From: Haloterrigena alkaliphila
Lineage (GTDB): Archaea; Halobacteriota; Halobacteria; Halobacteriales; Natrialbaceae
Length of the DNA stretch: 64,000 nt
Assembly (NCBI RefSeq): GCF_017352155.2
Contig: NZ_CP071462.1
Span: 2,294,001-2,358,000, forward strand
Reading direction: 5' to 3'
The notes under the pieces are model-generated. The model did not search any database and was not told where the DNA came from. It was given only the letters and a program-made list of their open reading frames with translations. Made by a program: the position numbers and the translations under genes. This document shows positions 18,169 to 27,361 of this stretch, piece by piece. Within the stretch, counting starts at the first letter, position 1, and every line of letters begins with the position of its first letter.

Positions 18169-18537
18169 ATGTCGATCGATATCGAGACGTTCGAAACGAC
18201 GCCCGAAGCTGACCTCCGGGAACTGAGTAATCCCGAGAAAGTCCTCCAGTTTCTGCTCGCGAACGACGATAGGGCGTTCAAGGCCACCGAAATTGCCGCC
18301 CGAACGGACGTCAACGAGAACTCGATACACACGGTCCTCAGTCGACTCGAGAAGCGGGAGCTGGTTCGTCACAAGGGCGACTACTGGGCGATCGGCGATC
18401 AGGATCGAATTCGATCGTTCGACCGGTACCGCCGAGCGACCGAGCGACTAAACGAACGATACGGCGTCGAAAACAAGGACGAATGGCGGGCCCACGCAGC
18501 GGAAGACGCGACAACGGCGTCGAACGATGACGAGTGA
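18169..18537 (+). CDS. Winged-helix protein, probable antitoxin of the downstream PemK-like toxin
   Basis: In this 122-residue protein, residues about 22-75 form a wHTH domain (KVLQFLLANDDRAFKATEIA, then VNENSIHTVLSRLEKRELVRHKG-type recognition helix and wing). A charged C-terminal tail follows and would suit toxin neutralisation. It overlaps the PemK-like gene by 11 nt, implying translational coupling. The arrangement fits a type II toxin-antitoxin module whose DNA-binding antitoxin autoregulates the pair; this is inference, since MarR-like antitoxins are less usual than AbrB types for MazF/PemK toxins. Confidence 0.8.
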   Translation: MSIDIETFETTPEADLRELSNPEKVLQFLLANDDRAFKATEIAARTDVNENSIHTVLSRLEKRELVRHKGDYWAIGDQDRIRSFDRYRRATERLNERYGVENKDEWRAHAAEDATTASNDDE

Positions 18538-18868
18538 TCTCGAGCGGTGTGACGTCTGCTACGGAGCCGACGCGTTCAAGGGGGCGGACTACTCGCGCCC
18601 GTGGGTGATCATCAGCAACGAATCGAGCCCGTTTCAGGGGGAGCAGTATATCGTCCTCGCACTCACGACGCGAACGTGGCACGACGGGTTCGTTCGGATT
18701 CCGGACGATGCGTGGATCGTCGGCGGGACACCGAAATCGAGCAGCATCGTCCCGTGGAGCGTCGAAACCATCGACGCCGACGATATCGAGTTCCGACAGG
18801 GTCGACTCGAGGCGGACTTCGTCGACGAGACGGTCGCCCAACTGACGGAGTACGTAACGAGACGGTGA
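18527..18868 (+). CDS. PemK/MazF-like endoribonuclease toxin
   Basis: The 113-residue protein has a PemK/MazF fold signature: GADYSRPWVIISNESSPFQG near the N-terminus (the RP-(W/V)-vi-i strand), then YIVLALTTRT and SSSIVPWSVETIDADDIEF. Family members are sequence-specific mRNA interferases. The final gene codon lies 42 bp before the convergent ppsA stop. The module sits between ppsA and a detached copy of the ppsA 3' end, so it was probably acquired as a small island. Catalysis is inferred from the fold, not from identified residues. Confidence 0.8.
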   Translation: MTSDLERCDVCYGADAFKGADYSRPWVIISNESSPFQGEQYIVLALTTRTWHDGFVRIPDDAWIVGGTPKSSSIVPWSVETIDADDIEFRQGRLEADFVDETVAQLTEYVTRR

Positions 18869-18910
18869 ACGAGACCGATTGCCGACGAAAAACGGGTCGA
18901 TCGGCCCGAA

Positions 18911-21247
18911 TTAGCGAACCGAATCGAGCAGCAGTTTCTGTTCGACGCGCTTGACTTCGTGCTGGACGTCGCGGACGGCGTCGATGTTCGCGGAGATCGA
19001 CGTGACCCCTTCCTTGGCGAGGAACTGGACCATTTCGGGCTTGGAGCCGGCCTGCCCGCAGATACTGGTGTCGACGTCGTGTTCGCGACAGGTTTCGATG
19101 ACGTCACTGATCAGTTTCAGGATCGCGGGGTGGAGCTCGTCGAACCGATCGGCGACGTGCTCGTTGTTGCGGTCGACCGCGAGCGTGTACTGGGTCAGGT
19201 CGTTAGTCCCGAAGGAGGCGAAGTCGATGCCCGCCTCGGCCATCTCCTCGACCGACAGCGCCGAGGCCGGCGTCTCGATCATCGCCCCCCACTTGCGCTT
19301 CTCGGGGTCGATGCCGGCCTCCTTCATGAGCGACCTGGCCTGGTAGATGTCCTCGGCGTCGTTGACCAGCGGGAACATGATCTCGACGTTGTCGTACCCC
19401 AGTTCGTAGAGCCGACGGAACGCCTCGAGTTCGTGGGCGAAGACGTCCGGCCGATCCAGCGACCGCCGGATGCCCCGGTAGCCGAGCATCGGGTTGTGCT
19501 CCTCGGGTTCGTCCTCGCCGCCCTCGAGCTGGCGGAACTCGTCGGTCGGCGCGTCCAGCGTTCGGACGCGGACGGGTCGCGGGTAGAACTCGTCGGCGAC
19601 GCCGCGAATCCCCTCGACCAGTTCCGTGATGTAGGCGTCCTCGCCGTTCTCCGCGATGAACTTCGCGGGCGTCTGGTTCAGCGAGAGGATCATGTGCTCC
19701 ATGCGGAGCAGCCCGACGCCGTCGGCGCCGGTTGCGGCGGCGCGTTCGGCAGCCTCCGGAATGGAGACGTTGACCTTCACCTCGGTCGCGGTCATGGGCT
19801 TGACCGGCGACTGCGGACGGACCTCCTCGACGGGTTCGGTCTCCTCGTCGGGTTCGACCTCGCTGCCCTCGAGCACGGCGCCCTTGTCGCCGTCGAGCGT
19901 GACGATCTGGCCGTCCTCGAGCGTCGTCGTCGCGTTGGTCGTGCCGACGATGGCGGGGACGCCCAGTTCCCGGGAGACGATGGCGGCGTGGCTGGTCATG
20001 CCGCCCTCGTCGGTGACGATCCCCGAGGCGCGTTTCATCGCGGGCACCATGTCGGGCATGGTCATCTCCGTAACGATGATGTCGCCCTCGCCGACCTTGT
20101 CCAGATCGTCGAGCTTTTTGACGATCCGCGCGGCGCCGCTGACGGTACCCGGACTCGAGCCCAGTCCGTCGACGATGACGCCGCCGGAGGAACTCGAGTC
20201 GGCGCCGCCACTACCGCCCTCCGCGGCCTGCACGCCGCCGCTCCCGTCGGTCAGTCCCTTCGAGGCGTCGACGCTACCGGCCGCCTCGGCCGCGTCGGCG
20301 CCGCCCTCGTCGATCGTCGTGATCGGTCGGGACTGGAGCATGTAGACGTCGCCGCCGACGATGGCCCACTCGACGTCCTGGGGTTCGCCGTAGTGATCCT
20401 CGACGCGCTCGCCGAGGTCCATGAGGGCGTCGATCTCCTCGTCGGAGACGACCCGCTCGTTGCGCTTGTCCTCGGGCACCTCGCGCTCGACGGTCTCGCC
20501 GGTCGCCTCGTCCTTCTCGTGCATCACCTTCTTCTCGGCGACGGTGACGTCGACCGATCGCCCGTCGCGCTCGATGACGTAGTTGTCGGGCGAGACGGCA
20601 CCGGAGACGACGGCCTCCCCCAGTCCCCAGGCGGCTTCGATGATCATCGTCGGGTCGCCGGTCGACGGGTGACTGGTGAACATCACGCCCGACTTCTCGG
20701 CGTCGACCATCTGCTGGACGACGACCGCGATGTTCACGGCGGAGTGATCGAACCCCTGCTCCTGGCGGTAGTAGATCGCCCGCTGGGTGAACAGCGACGC
20801 CCAGCACTCGCGGACGCGATCGAGGAGCGCCTCCTCGGTCACGTTGAGGAACGTCTCCTGCTGGCCCGCGAAGGACGCGTCGGGCAGGTCCTCCGCCGTC
20901 GCCGAGGACCGAACGGCGACGAACGCCTCGCCGTCGCCGACCTCGTGGTAGGACGCGAGGATCTCCTCGCGCAGTTCGTCGGGAAACGGCGTCTCGAGAA
21001 TGAGTTCCTGCGCGCGGTCGGACGCGTCCGCGAGCGCGGCCGAGTCGTCGACGTCGACGTCGACGACTTCGAACAGTTCTTCGTCGATTTCGGCTTCTTC
21101 GATGAACGATCGATAGGTCCCGGCGGTTACGACGAATCCCGGCGGCACGGGCAGCCCAGCACCCGTGAGTTCGCCCAGGGAAGCGCCTTTGCCGCCGACC
21201 TTCTCGAGGTCGCCGGCACTGATCTCGTCCAGCCAGAGTACAGCCAT
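18911..21247 (-). CDS. ppsA: Phosphoenolpyruvate synthase
   Basis: Converts pyruvate and ATP to PEP, AMP and phosphate for gluconeogenesis, the reverse direction of pyk in this window. The start is ATG 21247 (MAVLWLDEIS). The 778 residues contain the ATP-grasp domain (GGKGASLGEL, VRSSATAEDLPDASFAGQQ), the swivelling phosphohistidine domain with His420 in DEGGMTSHAAIVSR, and the PEP-binding barrel (LRMEHMIL, GYRGIRRSL, SICGQAGSKPE). A disordered Gly/Ser/Ala-rich insert at about 313-357 precedes the swivelling domain. A decayed copy of the gene's 3' end lies at 18014-18085. Confidence 0.97.
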   Translation of the reverse strand: MAVLWLDEISAGDLEKVGGKGASLGELTGAGLPVPPGFVVTAGTYRSFIEEAEIDEELFEVVDVDVDDSAALADASDRAQELILETPFPDELREEILASYHEVGDGEAFVAVRSSATAEDLPDASFAGQQETFLNVTEEALLDRVRECWASLFTQRAIYYRQEQGFDHSAVNIAVVVQQMVDAEKSGVMFTSHPSTGDPTMIIEAAWGLGEAVVSGAVSPDNYVIERDGRSVDVTVAEKKVMHEKDEATGETVEREVPEDKRNERVVSDEEIDALMDLGERVEDHYGEPQDVEWAIVGGDVYMLQSRPITTIDEGGADAAEAAGSVDASKGLTDGSGGVQAAEGGSGGADSSSSGGVIVDGLGSSPGTVSGAARIVKKLDDLDKVGEGDIIVTEMTMPDMVPAMKRASGIVTDEGGMTSHAAIVSRELGVPAIVGTTNATTTLEDGQIVTLDGDKGAVLEGSEVEPDEETEPVEEVRPQSPVKPMTATEVKVNVSIPEAAERAAATGADGVGLLRMEHMILSLNQTPAKFIAENGEDAYITELVEGIRGVADEFYPRPVRVRTLDAPTDEFRQLEGGEDEPEEHNPMLGYRGIRRSLDRPDVFAHELEAFRRLYELGYDNVEIMFPLVNDAEDIYQARSLMKEAGIDPEKRKWGAMIETPASALSVEEMAEAGIDFASFGTNDLTQYTLAVDRNNEHVADRFDELHPAILKLISDVIETCREHDVDTSICGQAGSKPEMVQFLAKEGVTSISANIDAVRDVQHEVKRVEQKLLLDSVR

Positions 21248-21404
21248 TGCTATCTGATTCGACACCCGAACGAATAAAGAAGGTTGCGAACGGTCGCGCG
21301 CATTCGCAACTCACAACCGAATGAGTATCTGCGGTAGGTCCCAGTTTACAATCCGGTTGCGCGACCGCACCTGTGAGAGATCAGACAGTTGAAGTCGCCG
21401 TCGA

Positions 21405-22196
21405 TCAGACGTTTCGAGCGATCGTCAGATACCCCGTGTGCCCGACCGGCGCGGTCGACGGCCGCGAGCCGCGGTCGTCGAACTGCATCTCCCGCTGGAT
21501 CGTCTCCCGCGTGCGGACGTTCGACAGGTCCGTTTCGCGGGCCGCCTCGACGACCGCCCGGGTCGACTCGATGAAGGGGCTGTAGACCGCCAGAAAGCCG
21601 CCCTCGACCAACAACTCGGGCGCGTGCTCGACGATCGACGCCGCGTCGCCCGTATCGAGCGTCAGCACGTCGAACGACGACGGCTCGAGCGCGTCTACTT
21701 CCTCGGTCAGATCGCCCGTCCGAACGTCCACGCTGTCGGCGACGCCGCCGAGTTTCATGTTCTCGCGGGCGACGTCTGCGAACTCCGGATCGCGCTCGTA
21801 GGTCACGACCTCGGCGCCGGCCCGGGCCATCGACGCCGCGAGGACGCCCGTCCCGGTACCCGTATCGAGCACGCGGTCACCCGTCGCGACGCCCGTTTCA
21901 CCGATGACGAGTCCGATATCGCGGGGGACCATCGGCGCCCCCGTCCGCTCGAACTGGTGAAAGAGGTCCGGCCCGCGCAGCCTGCGCACCTGAAACGCCT
22001 CGCCCAGATGGGTCTCGACGGTGTCGCCCGGTTGCACGTCTTCGGGCACCTCGAGGACGCCGAGGTCGGTCCCCTGTTCACCGCCCGGTTGGACGAGGAA
22101 CTCGCGGTCGCCTCTGACCAGCAAGACGGGAACGCGGTCCTCGTCGGTCACGCCCTCGCCGCCGGTTCCGGTCTCGGAATCGCGTTCGTCGCGCAC
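21405..22196 (-). CDS. trmI: tRNA (adenine-N1)-methyltransferase, TrmI type
   Basis: AdoMet-dependent methylation of A57/A58 in the T loop of tRNA. The AdoMet-binding motif is VLDTGTGTGVLAASMARAGA, followed by VTYERDPEF. An N-terminal substrate domain (VLLVRGDREFLVQPG; FHQFERTGAPMVPRDIG) is typical of the archaeal enzymes. The frame opens with GTG at 22196, only 3 nt after the nac stop, so the two genes are surely co-transcribed; a later in-frame GTG is an alternative start. The 263-residue length is normal. Confidence 0.92.
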   Translation of the reverse strand: MRDERDSETGTGGEGVTDEDRVPVLLVRGDREFLVQPGGEQGTDLGVLEVPEDVQPGDTVETHLGEAFQVRRLRGPDLFHQFERTGAPMVPRDIGLVIGETGVATGDRVLDTGTGTGVLAASMARAGAEVVTYERDPEFADVARENMKLGGVADSVDVRTGDLTEEVDALEPSSFDVLTLDTGDAASIVEHAPELLVEGGFLAVYSPFIESTRAVVEAARETDLSNVRTRETIQREMQFDDRGSRPSTAPVGHTGYLTIARNV

Positions 22197-22199
22197 GCG

Positions 22200-22586
22200 T
22201 TACTCGAGTCGCTCGACCGCCGCGGCGAGGTCGCCGTCGGCGTCCTCGAGGGCGTCGCGGGCCTCGTCCTCGCTCACGCCGGCGCGGGTAGCGACGAGTT
22301 CGACGTCCTCGTCGGGAATCTCGGTGCCGGCACTCTCGTCGGCACCGGCGTCGGCGCCGCCCGCGGCGCCGGACTCGACCTGTTCGGGCGAGCCGATGAC
22401 CTGGTAGGTCTCCTGACCGCGGGCGTCCATCTTGGTGACCTCGGCGTCGTTGAAGACGAGGTCGTACTCCTCGGTGCGGATGATGACCTCTTCGGCGTCG
22501 ATGTCCTCGACGTCGATCCCCATCTGCTGCATCATCTGTTCCATCTTGCGCGGGTTCAGTCCGCCGCCGCCTCCTCCTCCGAACAT
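22200..22586 (-). CDS. nac: Nascent polypeptide-associated complex protein (alpha-NAC homologue)
   Basis: Ribosome-associated chaperone binding emerging polypeptides. The ATG at 22586 gives MFGGGGGGG, the typical archaeal NAC start; the upstream GTG at 22595 would add only three residues. A NAC beta-barrel ([40 protein letters not shown]) is followed by an Ala/Gly/Asp-rich linker and a C-terminal UBA domain ([19 protein letters not shown]). It is the first gene of an operon with trmI. Confidence 0.94.
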   Translation of the reverse strand: MFGGGGGGGLNPRKMEQMMQQMGIDVEDIDAEEVIIRTEEYDLVFNDAEVTKMDARGQETYQVIGSPEQVESGAAGGADAGADESAGTEIPDEDVELVATRAGVSEDEARDALEDADGDLAAAVERLE

Positions 22587-22890
22587 ACCCGACACCTCGG
22601 CACGGGCGACCTTTTACCCTGCGGTCTGCCGTGCCGTTCTCGAGAAGCGCAGTTGAACACCGTTACAGCTACGACATCGCCGCAATATCCTCGCACATCC
22701 CGCCACGCAACTCCTCACGCACGCGGGTCATCCCCGCTGCTGTTTCGGCACCACTGGTCGAGAGGGCGCCGAATCCGGCCCATTTGTCTCGATCAGAATC
22801 GACCATCGACGGACCAGTACGTTCGTCATCTCAAACAGCCTTGCGGTGGTCATTCGAAGCGACGACTCGACCATATCCGATAATTCGTCC

Positions 22891-23388
22891 CTACGAATTC
22901 TCTGCAGACGCGCCCTCGCGAACGCTCACCGCCATCCCGGTCTCGAAGTCCGCGATGGCGTCGGCCGCGAGTTCCGCCGTGCCGACCGCGATCAACTCGC
23001 CGCGCTCGTGGACCACCAGTACCTCGTCGCCCGGCCGGATCTCGGGGCCCGTCTCGAGGACGAACTTCGTGAAGACGTTCTTCTCGTCGCGGACGAACGG
23101 TTCGCTCTCGTCGTCGACGACGACCCTGTACGCGGGGTGCTCGAGGGCTTCGTGGAGCCGTCGACCGCCCTCGAGACCCAGCGTGAAGCGGCCGTCGGTC
23201 CCGAAGGAGACGATCCGGCCCGCGTCGGCGTGGATCTGGCGCGGACGACCCGAGGACGTGCGGTTGATCGTCAGCGATTCGGCGGGCGGGAAGAGCGCCT
23301 TCCCCGCACCGGCGCCGAACTGGTAGTCCGCGATGGTCCGGAGCTGGGGAAGTCCCGCGTGTCCGCCGGCGGCTGCTGCATCACTCAT
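22891..23388 (-). CDS. PUA-domain RNA-binding protein
   Basis: The 165-residue protein starts at ATG 23388 (MSDAAAAGGHAGLPQLRTIA). The N-terminal part (ADYQFGAGAGKALFP) resembles the C2/pre-PUA module of archaeosine transglycosylase-related proteins. The C-terminal PUA domain covers about 80-160 (GRIVSFGTDGRFTLGLEGGR, then PGDEVLVVHERGELIAVGTA). Stand-alone pre-PUA/PUA proteins act in RNA modification or translation in archaea, but the exact role here is unknown. The 300-bp stretch between it and nac holds nothing I can identify. Confidence 0.88.
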   Translation of the reverse strand: MSDAAAAGGHAGLPQLRTIADYQFGAGAGKALFPPAESLTINRTSSGRPRQIHADAGRIVSFGTDGRFTLGLEGGRRLHEALEHPAYRVVVDDESEPFVRDEKNVFTKFVLETGPEIRPGDEVLVVHERGELIAVGTAELAADAIADFETGMAVSVREGASAENS

Positions 23389-23651
23389 TGGTTCGACCTC
23401 GGGGGCCACGGTCGAAAGCCCTTCGACCTCGAGGTGCGGTGGCGGCGAATTCACCAGACAAGACGCGAGAAAACGAGGGAAGGCGCGACGAGACGTACGG
23501 GAACGCGAGGAGACGCGACGAGTTCCGACGAATCGCGACGAGACGATCCGACGACCGCGCCTCGAGCGAGGCCCCGCGGGAACGACGAGAGCCGCGGCTG
23601 CCGACGGGATAGCGAATGTTATAATACGTGAATCTGTACTACGGACATTCA

Positions 23652-23834
23652 ATGGACGTTACGCAAATCGGGCTCGGGGTCGCCCTGCTCGCGCTCGGCA
23701 CCCTGACGCTGGCCGGACCCGCGTCGCTCGTCTCGGGGCCGATCACCTATCTCCTGACGGCCGCGACGCTGCTGGTCACGGGCTACGCGCTGTTGATCGG
23801 CCTCTGGCGGAGCGAGTACCCCCGCCGGTTCTGA
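23652..23834 (+). CDS. Two-helix small membrane protein
   Basis: A 60-residue product from ATG 23652 (MDVTQIGLGVALLALG) with two hydrophobic helices (about 5-25 and 31-52) and a basic end (WRSEYPRRF). A GTG eight codons upstream is less likely. It converges with the NYN gene, leaving 35 bp between stops. High GC and a clean membrane pattern support it, but the family is not recognised. Confidence 0.65.
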   Translation: MDVTQIGLGVALLALGTLTLAGPASLVSGPITYLLTAATLLVTGYALLIGLWRSEYPRRF

Positions 23835-23869
23835 TCCCGTCGGACGGGCCCGACTCGAGCAGGACCGAC

Positions 23870-24367
23870 TTACAGCAGGAACGTCTCGTGGCGCTCGCCC
23901 AGATCGAGGAAGGAGTCGGCTTCCTCGATGAGTTCCTCGGCGGTCGACGACTCGAACGCCATCACCTCGACGCGGACGCCCTCGTGGCGCAGGTGCGAGC
24001 AGAGCCGCGAGAAGTCGCCGTCACCCGTACAGAGCACGAGCGTATCGATGTGGTTCGCGAGCGTCACCGCGTCGAGGCTCATGCCGACGTCCCAGTCGGC
24101 CTTCTTGGAGCCGTCGGAGAACGTCTTGATGTCCTTGATCTTGGGCTCGAAGCCGATGTCGACCAGCGCCTCGAAGAAGCTCTCCTCCTCGGGCGAGTCC
24201 GCGCGGATCACGTACGCGATCGCGCGAGTCAACTGGCGGCCTTGGACGGCCTTCTCGAGCAGCGACGAGTAGTCGATGTTGCGGCTGTGCAGACTCTGTG
24301 CGGTGTGATAGAGGTTCTGTGCGTCGACGAGAACGGCGACGCGCTGACCGGGATGAATCTCCGTCAT
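23870..24367 (-). CDS. NYN-domain (LabA/DUF88-like) predicted ribonuclease
   Basis: In this 165-residue PIN-like nuclease fold, the first conserved aspartate is in VAVLVDAQNLYH and the later acidic pair in LVLCTGDGDFSRL. KADWDVGMSLDAV carries another conserved Asp. These match the metal-site pattern of NYN proteins, which cleave or process RNA. It is transcribed alone, head to head with no partner. The substrate is unknown. Confidence 0.9.
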   Translation of the reverse strand: MTEIHPGQRVAVLVDAQNLYHTAQSLHSRNIDYSSLLEKAVQGRQLTRAIAYVIRADSPEEESFFEALVDIGFEPKIKDIKTFSDGSKKADWDVGMSLDAVTLANHIDTLVLCTGDGDFSRLCSHLRHEGVRVEVMAFESSTAEELIEEADSFLDLGERHETFLL

Positions 24368-24438
24368 ATGCTACGTTGTATCGGCTACCGTTAAAAAGAC
24401 GGGTCGTTCGAACGATGATCTCACGGCCCGGAGCGTCG

Positions 24439-25263
24439 TTAGCTGCGGAGCCTCTGGATGCGCTTTTCCGTCGGCGGGTGGGTCGCGAACAGCTTCGCCA
24501 GCAGGCTCTTGTCGGCGTTGAAGATACACAGCGCGCTCACGCTGTCGTCGACGGTCGACTCCCGCCCCTGTGCGCCCTTGGAAATCTTCTCGAGCGCGCG
24601 GGCGAGCGGGTCGCCGCTGCCGATGTACTGGCGGGCGTCCTCGTCGGCGACGTACTCGCGGTACCGCGAGATCGCCAGGACGAAGACCATCACGAGCATC
24701 TGGGCGAGGTTCGAGATGAGCAGGCCGACGAAGATGCTCCCGATGTTGCGCTCCCCGCCCATCATGTAGACCATGTAGGCGACCCAGCCGACCATCATCC
24801 CGATCGACTGGCCGACGACCATCGTGACGACGTCGCGGTTCTTGAGGTGGGCGAGTTCGTGGGCGATCACGCCCTCGAGTTCGTCGCGCTGGAGGAGGCG
24901 AACGAGTTCCGTCGAGACGACGACGACGCCGTTGCCCCTCCGACCGGTCGCGAAGGCGTTAGGGACGCCCATCTCCATGACCATCAGTTTGGGCTTGTCG
25001 ATGCCCATGTCCCGACAGAGGGACTCGGTCATTCCGTGAATGTCCGCGTACTGGCCCTCCTCGGGCATGGGTTCAGCACGTCTAGTCGCGGACCAGACGC
25101 CGATCTTGTACTGGATCACGGGGAGAACGAGCAGGCCGAGCAGGACGAACGGCCACGCGCCGACGCCGAACATCGCCAGTCCGAACGCGCCGACGAGCAT
25201 GTAGAACGCGAACAGGATCGAGCCGACGATCGCCATCCGCACTTTCAGTCCAAAGTCTGTCAT
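24439..25263 (-). CDS. htpX: HtpX-like membrane zinc metalloprotease (M48)
   Basis: Membrane protease for quality control of membrane proteins. The ATG at 25263 (MTDFGLKVRM) gives 274 residues. Two N-terminal helices (about 10-33 and 37-52) precede the catalytic site HELAH (135-139) in GVIAHELAHLKNRD. Two more helices follow at about 146-190, then the third zinc ligand region YREYVADEDARQY. FATHPPTEKRIQRL near the end is the M48 signature C-terminus. Divergent from dapA. Confidence 0.94.
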   Translation of the reverse strand: MTDFGLKVRMAIVGSILFAFYMLVGAFGLAMFGVGAWPFVLLGLLVLPVIQYKIGVWSATRRAEPMPEEGQYADIHGMTESLCRDMGIDKPKLMVMEMGVPNAFATGRRGNGVVVVSTELVRLLQRDELEGVIAHELAHLKNRDVVTMVVGQSIGMMVGWVAYMVYMMGGERNIGSIFVGLLISNLAQMLVMVFVLAISRYREYVADEDARQYIGSGDPLARALEKISKGAQGRESTVDDSVSALCIFNADKSLLAKLFATHPPTEKRIQRLRS

Positions 25264-25652
25264 AGGTGGGAGTACGGGCCGCCGTAGGTATAAATTTCGC
25301 GGAGTTTCATGGGATGGAACCACACGGAGATCGCGATCGAGCGGCCGTGAACGCCGGGAACGGTCGACGGAAGACACAACGTACAAGTTAGTTCGGGTCG
25401 CTGTACCGAACATGCGTCGCGTCGCTCACCGAACCGTCGGCCCCGTCGTGAGCGGCGTCTCCCCTCGTTTTCCGAAACGTAAACGCGCGTGAGAGCGCTC
25501 GTCGCGGGAGTAGCGACCCCGTTTCGGGCGCGGTTTCGGACCGCACGCGAGCAGCGCCGACCGAACACGGCTCCGACCGATCGACGCGCGAGACACCGCG
25601 CGACGTCGAGCGACCGACCCGCGACACGCGACACGACATCCACCGATCCACA
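25264..25652. other. Promoter region between htpX and the lysine operon
   Basis: A 389-bp spacer separates the divergent htpX and dapA starts. It is rich in CG-type haloarchaeal spacer sequence and contains no ORF with coding character, tRNA or clear palindromic operator. It must carry the dapA promoter, but I do not see a convincing TATA element close to 25653. Confidence 0.5.
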
Positions 25653-26597
25653 ATGACAGACATCGACCTTTCGGGCGTCTTCCCGGCAATGTGTACGCCC
25701 TTCGACGAGGACGAACGCATCGACTTCGAAACGCTCCAGACCGACGCGCAGCGCCTCGAGACCGCGGGCGTCGACGGCCTCGTTCCCGTGGGCTCGACGG
25801 GCGAGTCGGCGACGCTGACCCACGACGAACACGTGCAGGTCGTCGAGGCGGTCATCGAGGCCGTCGACGACGTGCCCGTCATCGCGGGCACCGGTTCGAA
25901 CAACACCCGCGAGGCGCTGGAACTCTCCGAACGCGCCGCCGACGCGGGCGCGGACGGTCTCCTGCTCATCTCGCCGTACTACAACAAGCCCGAACAGCGC
26001 GGGCTGGTCGAACACTTCCGGACCATCGCTGACGCCGTCGACCTGCCCCAGATCGTCTACAACGTTCCCTCGCGGACGGGCCGCAATATCGAGCCCGACA
26101 CCGCGGTCGAACTCGCGAGCCACGAGAACGTCGCGGGCTACAAGGCCGCCAGCGGCGACCTCGGCCAAATCGGCGAGATCGCCGAGCGAACGGCCGACGA
26201 GGAGTTCGCCGTCCTCTCGGGTGACGACGCGCTCACGGTGCCGACCATCTCCGTCGGCGGAACCGGCACCATCAGCGTCGCCGCGAACGTCGAACCCGAG
26301 CGAACCTGCGCGATGGTCGGCGCCGCGCTCGAGGGCGACTACGCGCGGGCGCGAGAACTGCACCGCGAACTCGGGCCGCTGTTCCGCGAGCTGTTCGTCG
26401 AGACCAACCCGATCCCGGTCAAGGAGGCCATGCAGATCCGCGGCTACGGCCCCGCCCGCCTGCGCTCGCCGCTCTCCCGACTGGCCGACGAGTACCGGGA
26501 GGATCTCGAGGCCGTCCTGGCCGACCTCGAGGGCGAGTCGGCGGTCGACGGCGTCGACGCGAGCGACGACGGCGCGGCGGTGGAGAGCGATCGATGA
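25653..26597 (+). CDS. dapA: 4-hydroxy-tetrahydrodipicolinate synthase
   Basis: First committed step of lysine synthesis: condenses pyruvate with aspartate semialdehyde. The TIM-barrel motifs are GLVPVGSTGESATL, catalytic Tyr136 in IVYNVPSRTGRN and Schiff-base Lys164 in AGYKAASGD. The length of 314 residues includes an acidic Ala/Asp-rich C-terminal tail of about 15 residues. It overlaps dapB by 4 nt (ATGA). First gene of the dapA-dapB-dapD-vapB-vapC-lysA-dapF-dapE cluster. Confidence 0.97.
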   Translation: MTDIDLSGVFPAMCTPFDEDERIDFETLQTDAQRLETAGVDGLVPVGSTGESATLTHDEHVQVVEAVIEAVDDVPVIAGTGSNNTREALELSERAADAGADGLLLISPYYNKPEQRGLVEHFRTIADAVDLPQIVYNVPSRTGRNIEPDTAVELASHENVAGYKAASGDLGQIGEIAERTADEEFAVLSGDDALTVPTISVGGTGTISVAANVEPERTCAMVGAALEGDYARARELHRELGPLFRELFVETNPIPVKEAMQIRGYGPARLRSPLSRLADEYREDLEAVLADLEGESAVDGVDASDDGAAVESDR

Positions 26598-27361
26598 CGG
26601 TCAGGATCGGCGTCACCGGCGCCACGGGCCGGATGGGCCGGGAAGTGATCGCCGCCGTCGCCGACCGCGAGGACTGCGAGGTCGTCTTCGCGGTCAACCG
26701 GGATCCGGACGACGAGACGATCGCCGGCAACGAGATCGAATCCGCCGAGGAGTTCGACTCGCTGGTCGTCGACCGCGAGCCCACCGTCGTCGTCGACTTC
26801 ACCGGCCCCGAATCGGCCGTCGACTACGCCGACGCGTGCGCCGACTCCAACGTCGCCTTCGTCACCGGAACCACCGGCTTCGACGACGATCAACTCGAGG
26901 CGCTCGAGGCGGCCGGCGACGACGTCGCCGTGCTCCACGCGCCGAACTTCGCCCGCGGGGTCCAGGCCCTGCTGAACGTCGTCGGCGAGGCGGTCCAGAA
27001 CCTGCCGGGCTACGACGTCGAACTCGTCGAGACCCACCACAACGGAAAGCGCGACGCGCCCAGCGGGACCGCGAACCGCCTGCTCGAGGAGATCGAAGCC
27101 AACGGGGAGTTCTCCGAGCGCACGCACGGCCGCGAGGGCGAGGCCCCCCGCGAGGAGGCCGAGATCGGCGTCCACGCGCTGCGTGCGGGGAACATTACGG
27201 GCGAACACGAGATCGTTCTGGCGGATAACCACGAGGAGGTCCGACTCACCCACCGCGCCGAGGACCGCGGGGTCTTCGCCGCGGGCGCGGTCGACGCGGC
27301 GGTCTGGATCGCTGGACAGAAGGCGGGCCGATACGACTTCGCGGACGTGATCAGCGAATGA
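26594..27361 (+). CDS. dapB: 4-hydroxy-tetrahydrodipicolinate reductase
   Basis: NAD(P)H-dependent second step of the lysine branch. The nucleotide-binding motif is GVTGATGRMGREV at the N-terminus. The catalytic region is VELVETHHNGKRDAPSGTA with the paired histidines and lysine; FVTGTTGFD and HAPNFARGVQAL are further signatures. It is coupled to dapA upstream and to dapD downstream by ATGA overlaps. The 255-residue length is normal. Confidence 0.97.
   Translation: MTVRIGVTGATGRMGREVIAAVADREDCEVVFAVNRDPDDETIAGNEIESAEEFDSLVVDREPTVVVDFTGPESAVDYADACADSNVAFVTGTTGFDDDQLEALEAAGDDVAVLHAPNFARGVQALLNVVGEAVQNLPGYDVELVETHHNGKRDAPSGTANRLLEEIEANGEFSERTHGREGEAPREEAEIGVHALRAGNITGEHEIVLADNHEEVRLTHRAEDRGVFAAGAVDAAVWIAGQKAGRYDFADVISE

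Noticed and set aside
21248-21350. TrmB-like sugar-regulator box before ppsA (TACT...GAGT)
   Set aside because: The half-sites are 11 nt apart with GAGTT instead of GAGTA, which does not match the expected TACT-N7-8-GAGTA spacing.
22596-22890. Possible small gene in the 295-bp gap between nac and the PUA gene
   Set aside because: The open frames there have Ser/Arg-rich shadow composition and no promoter or domain support.
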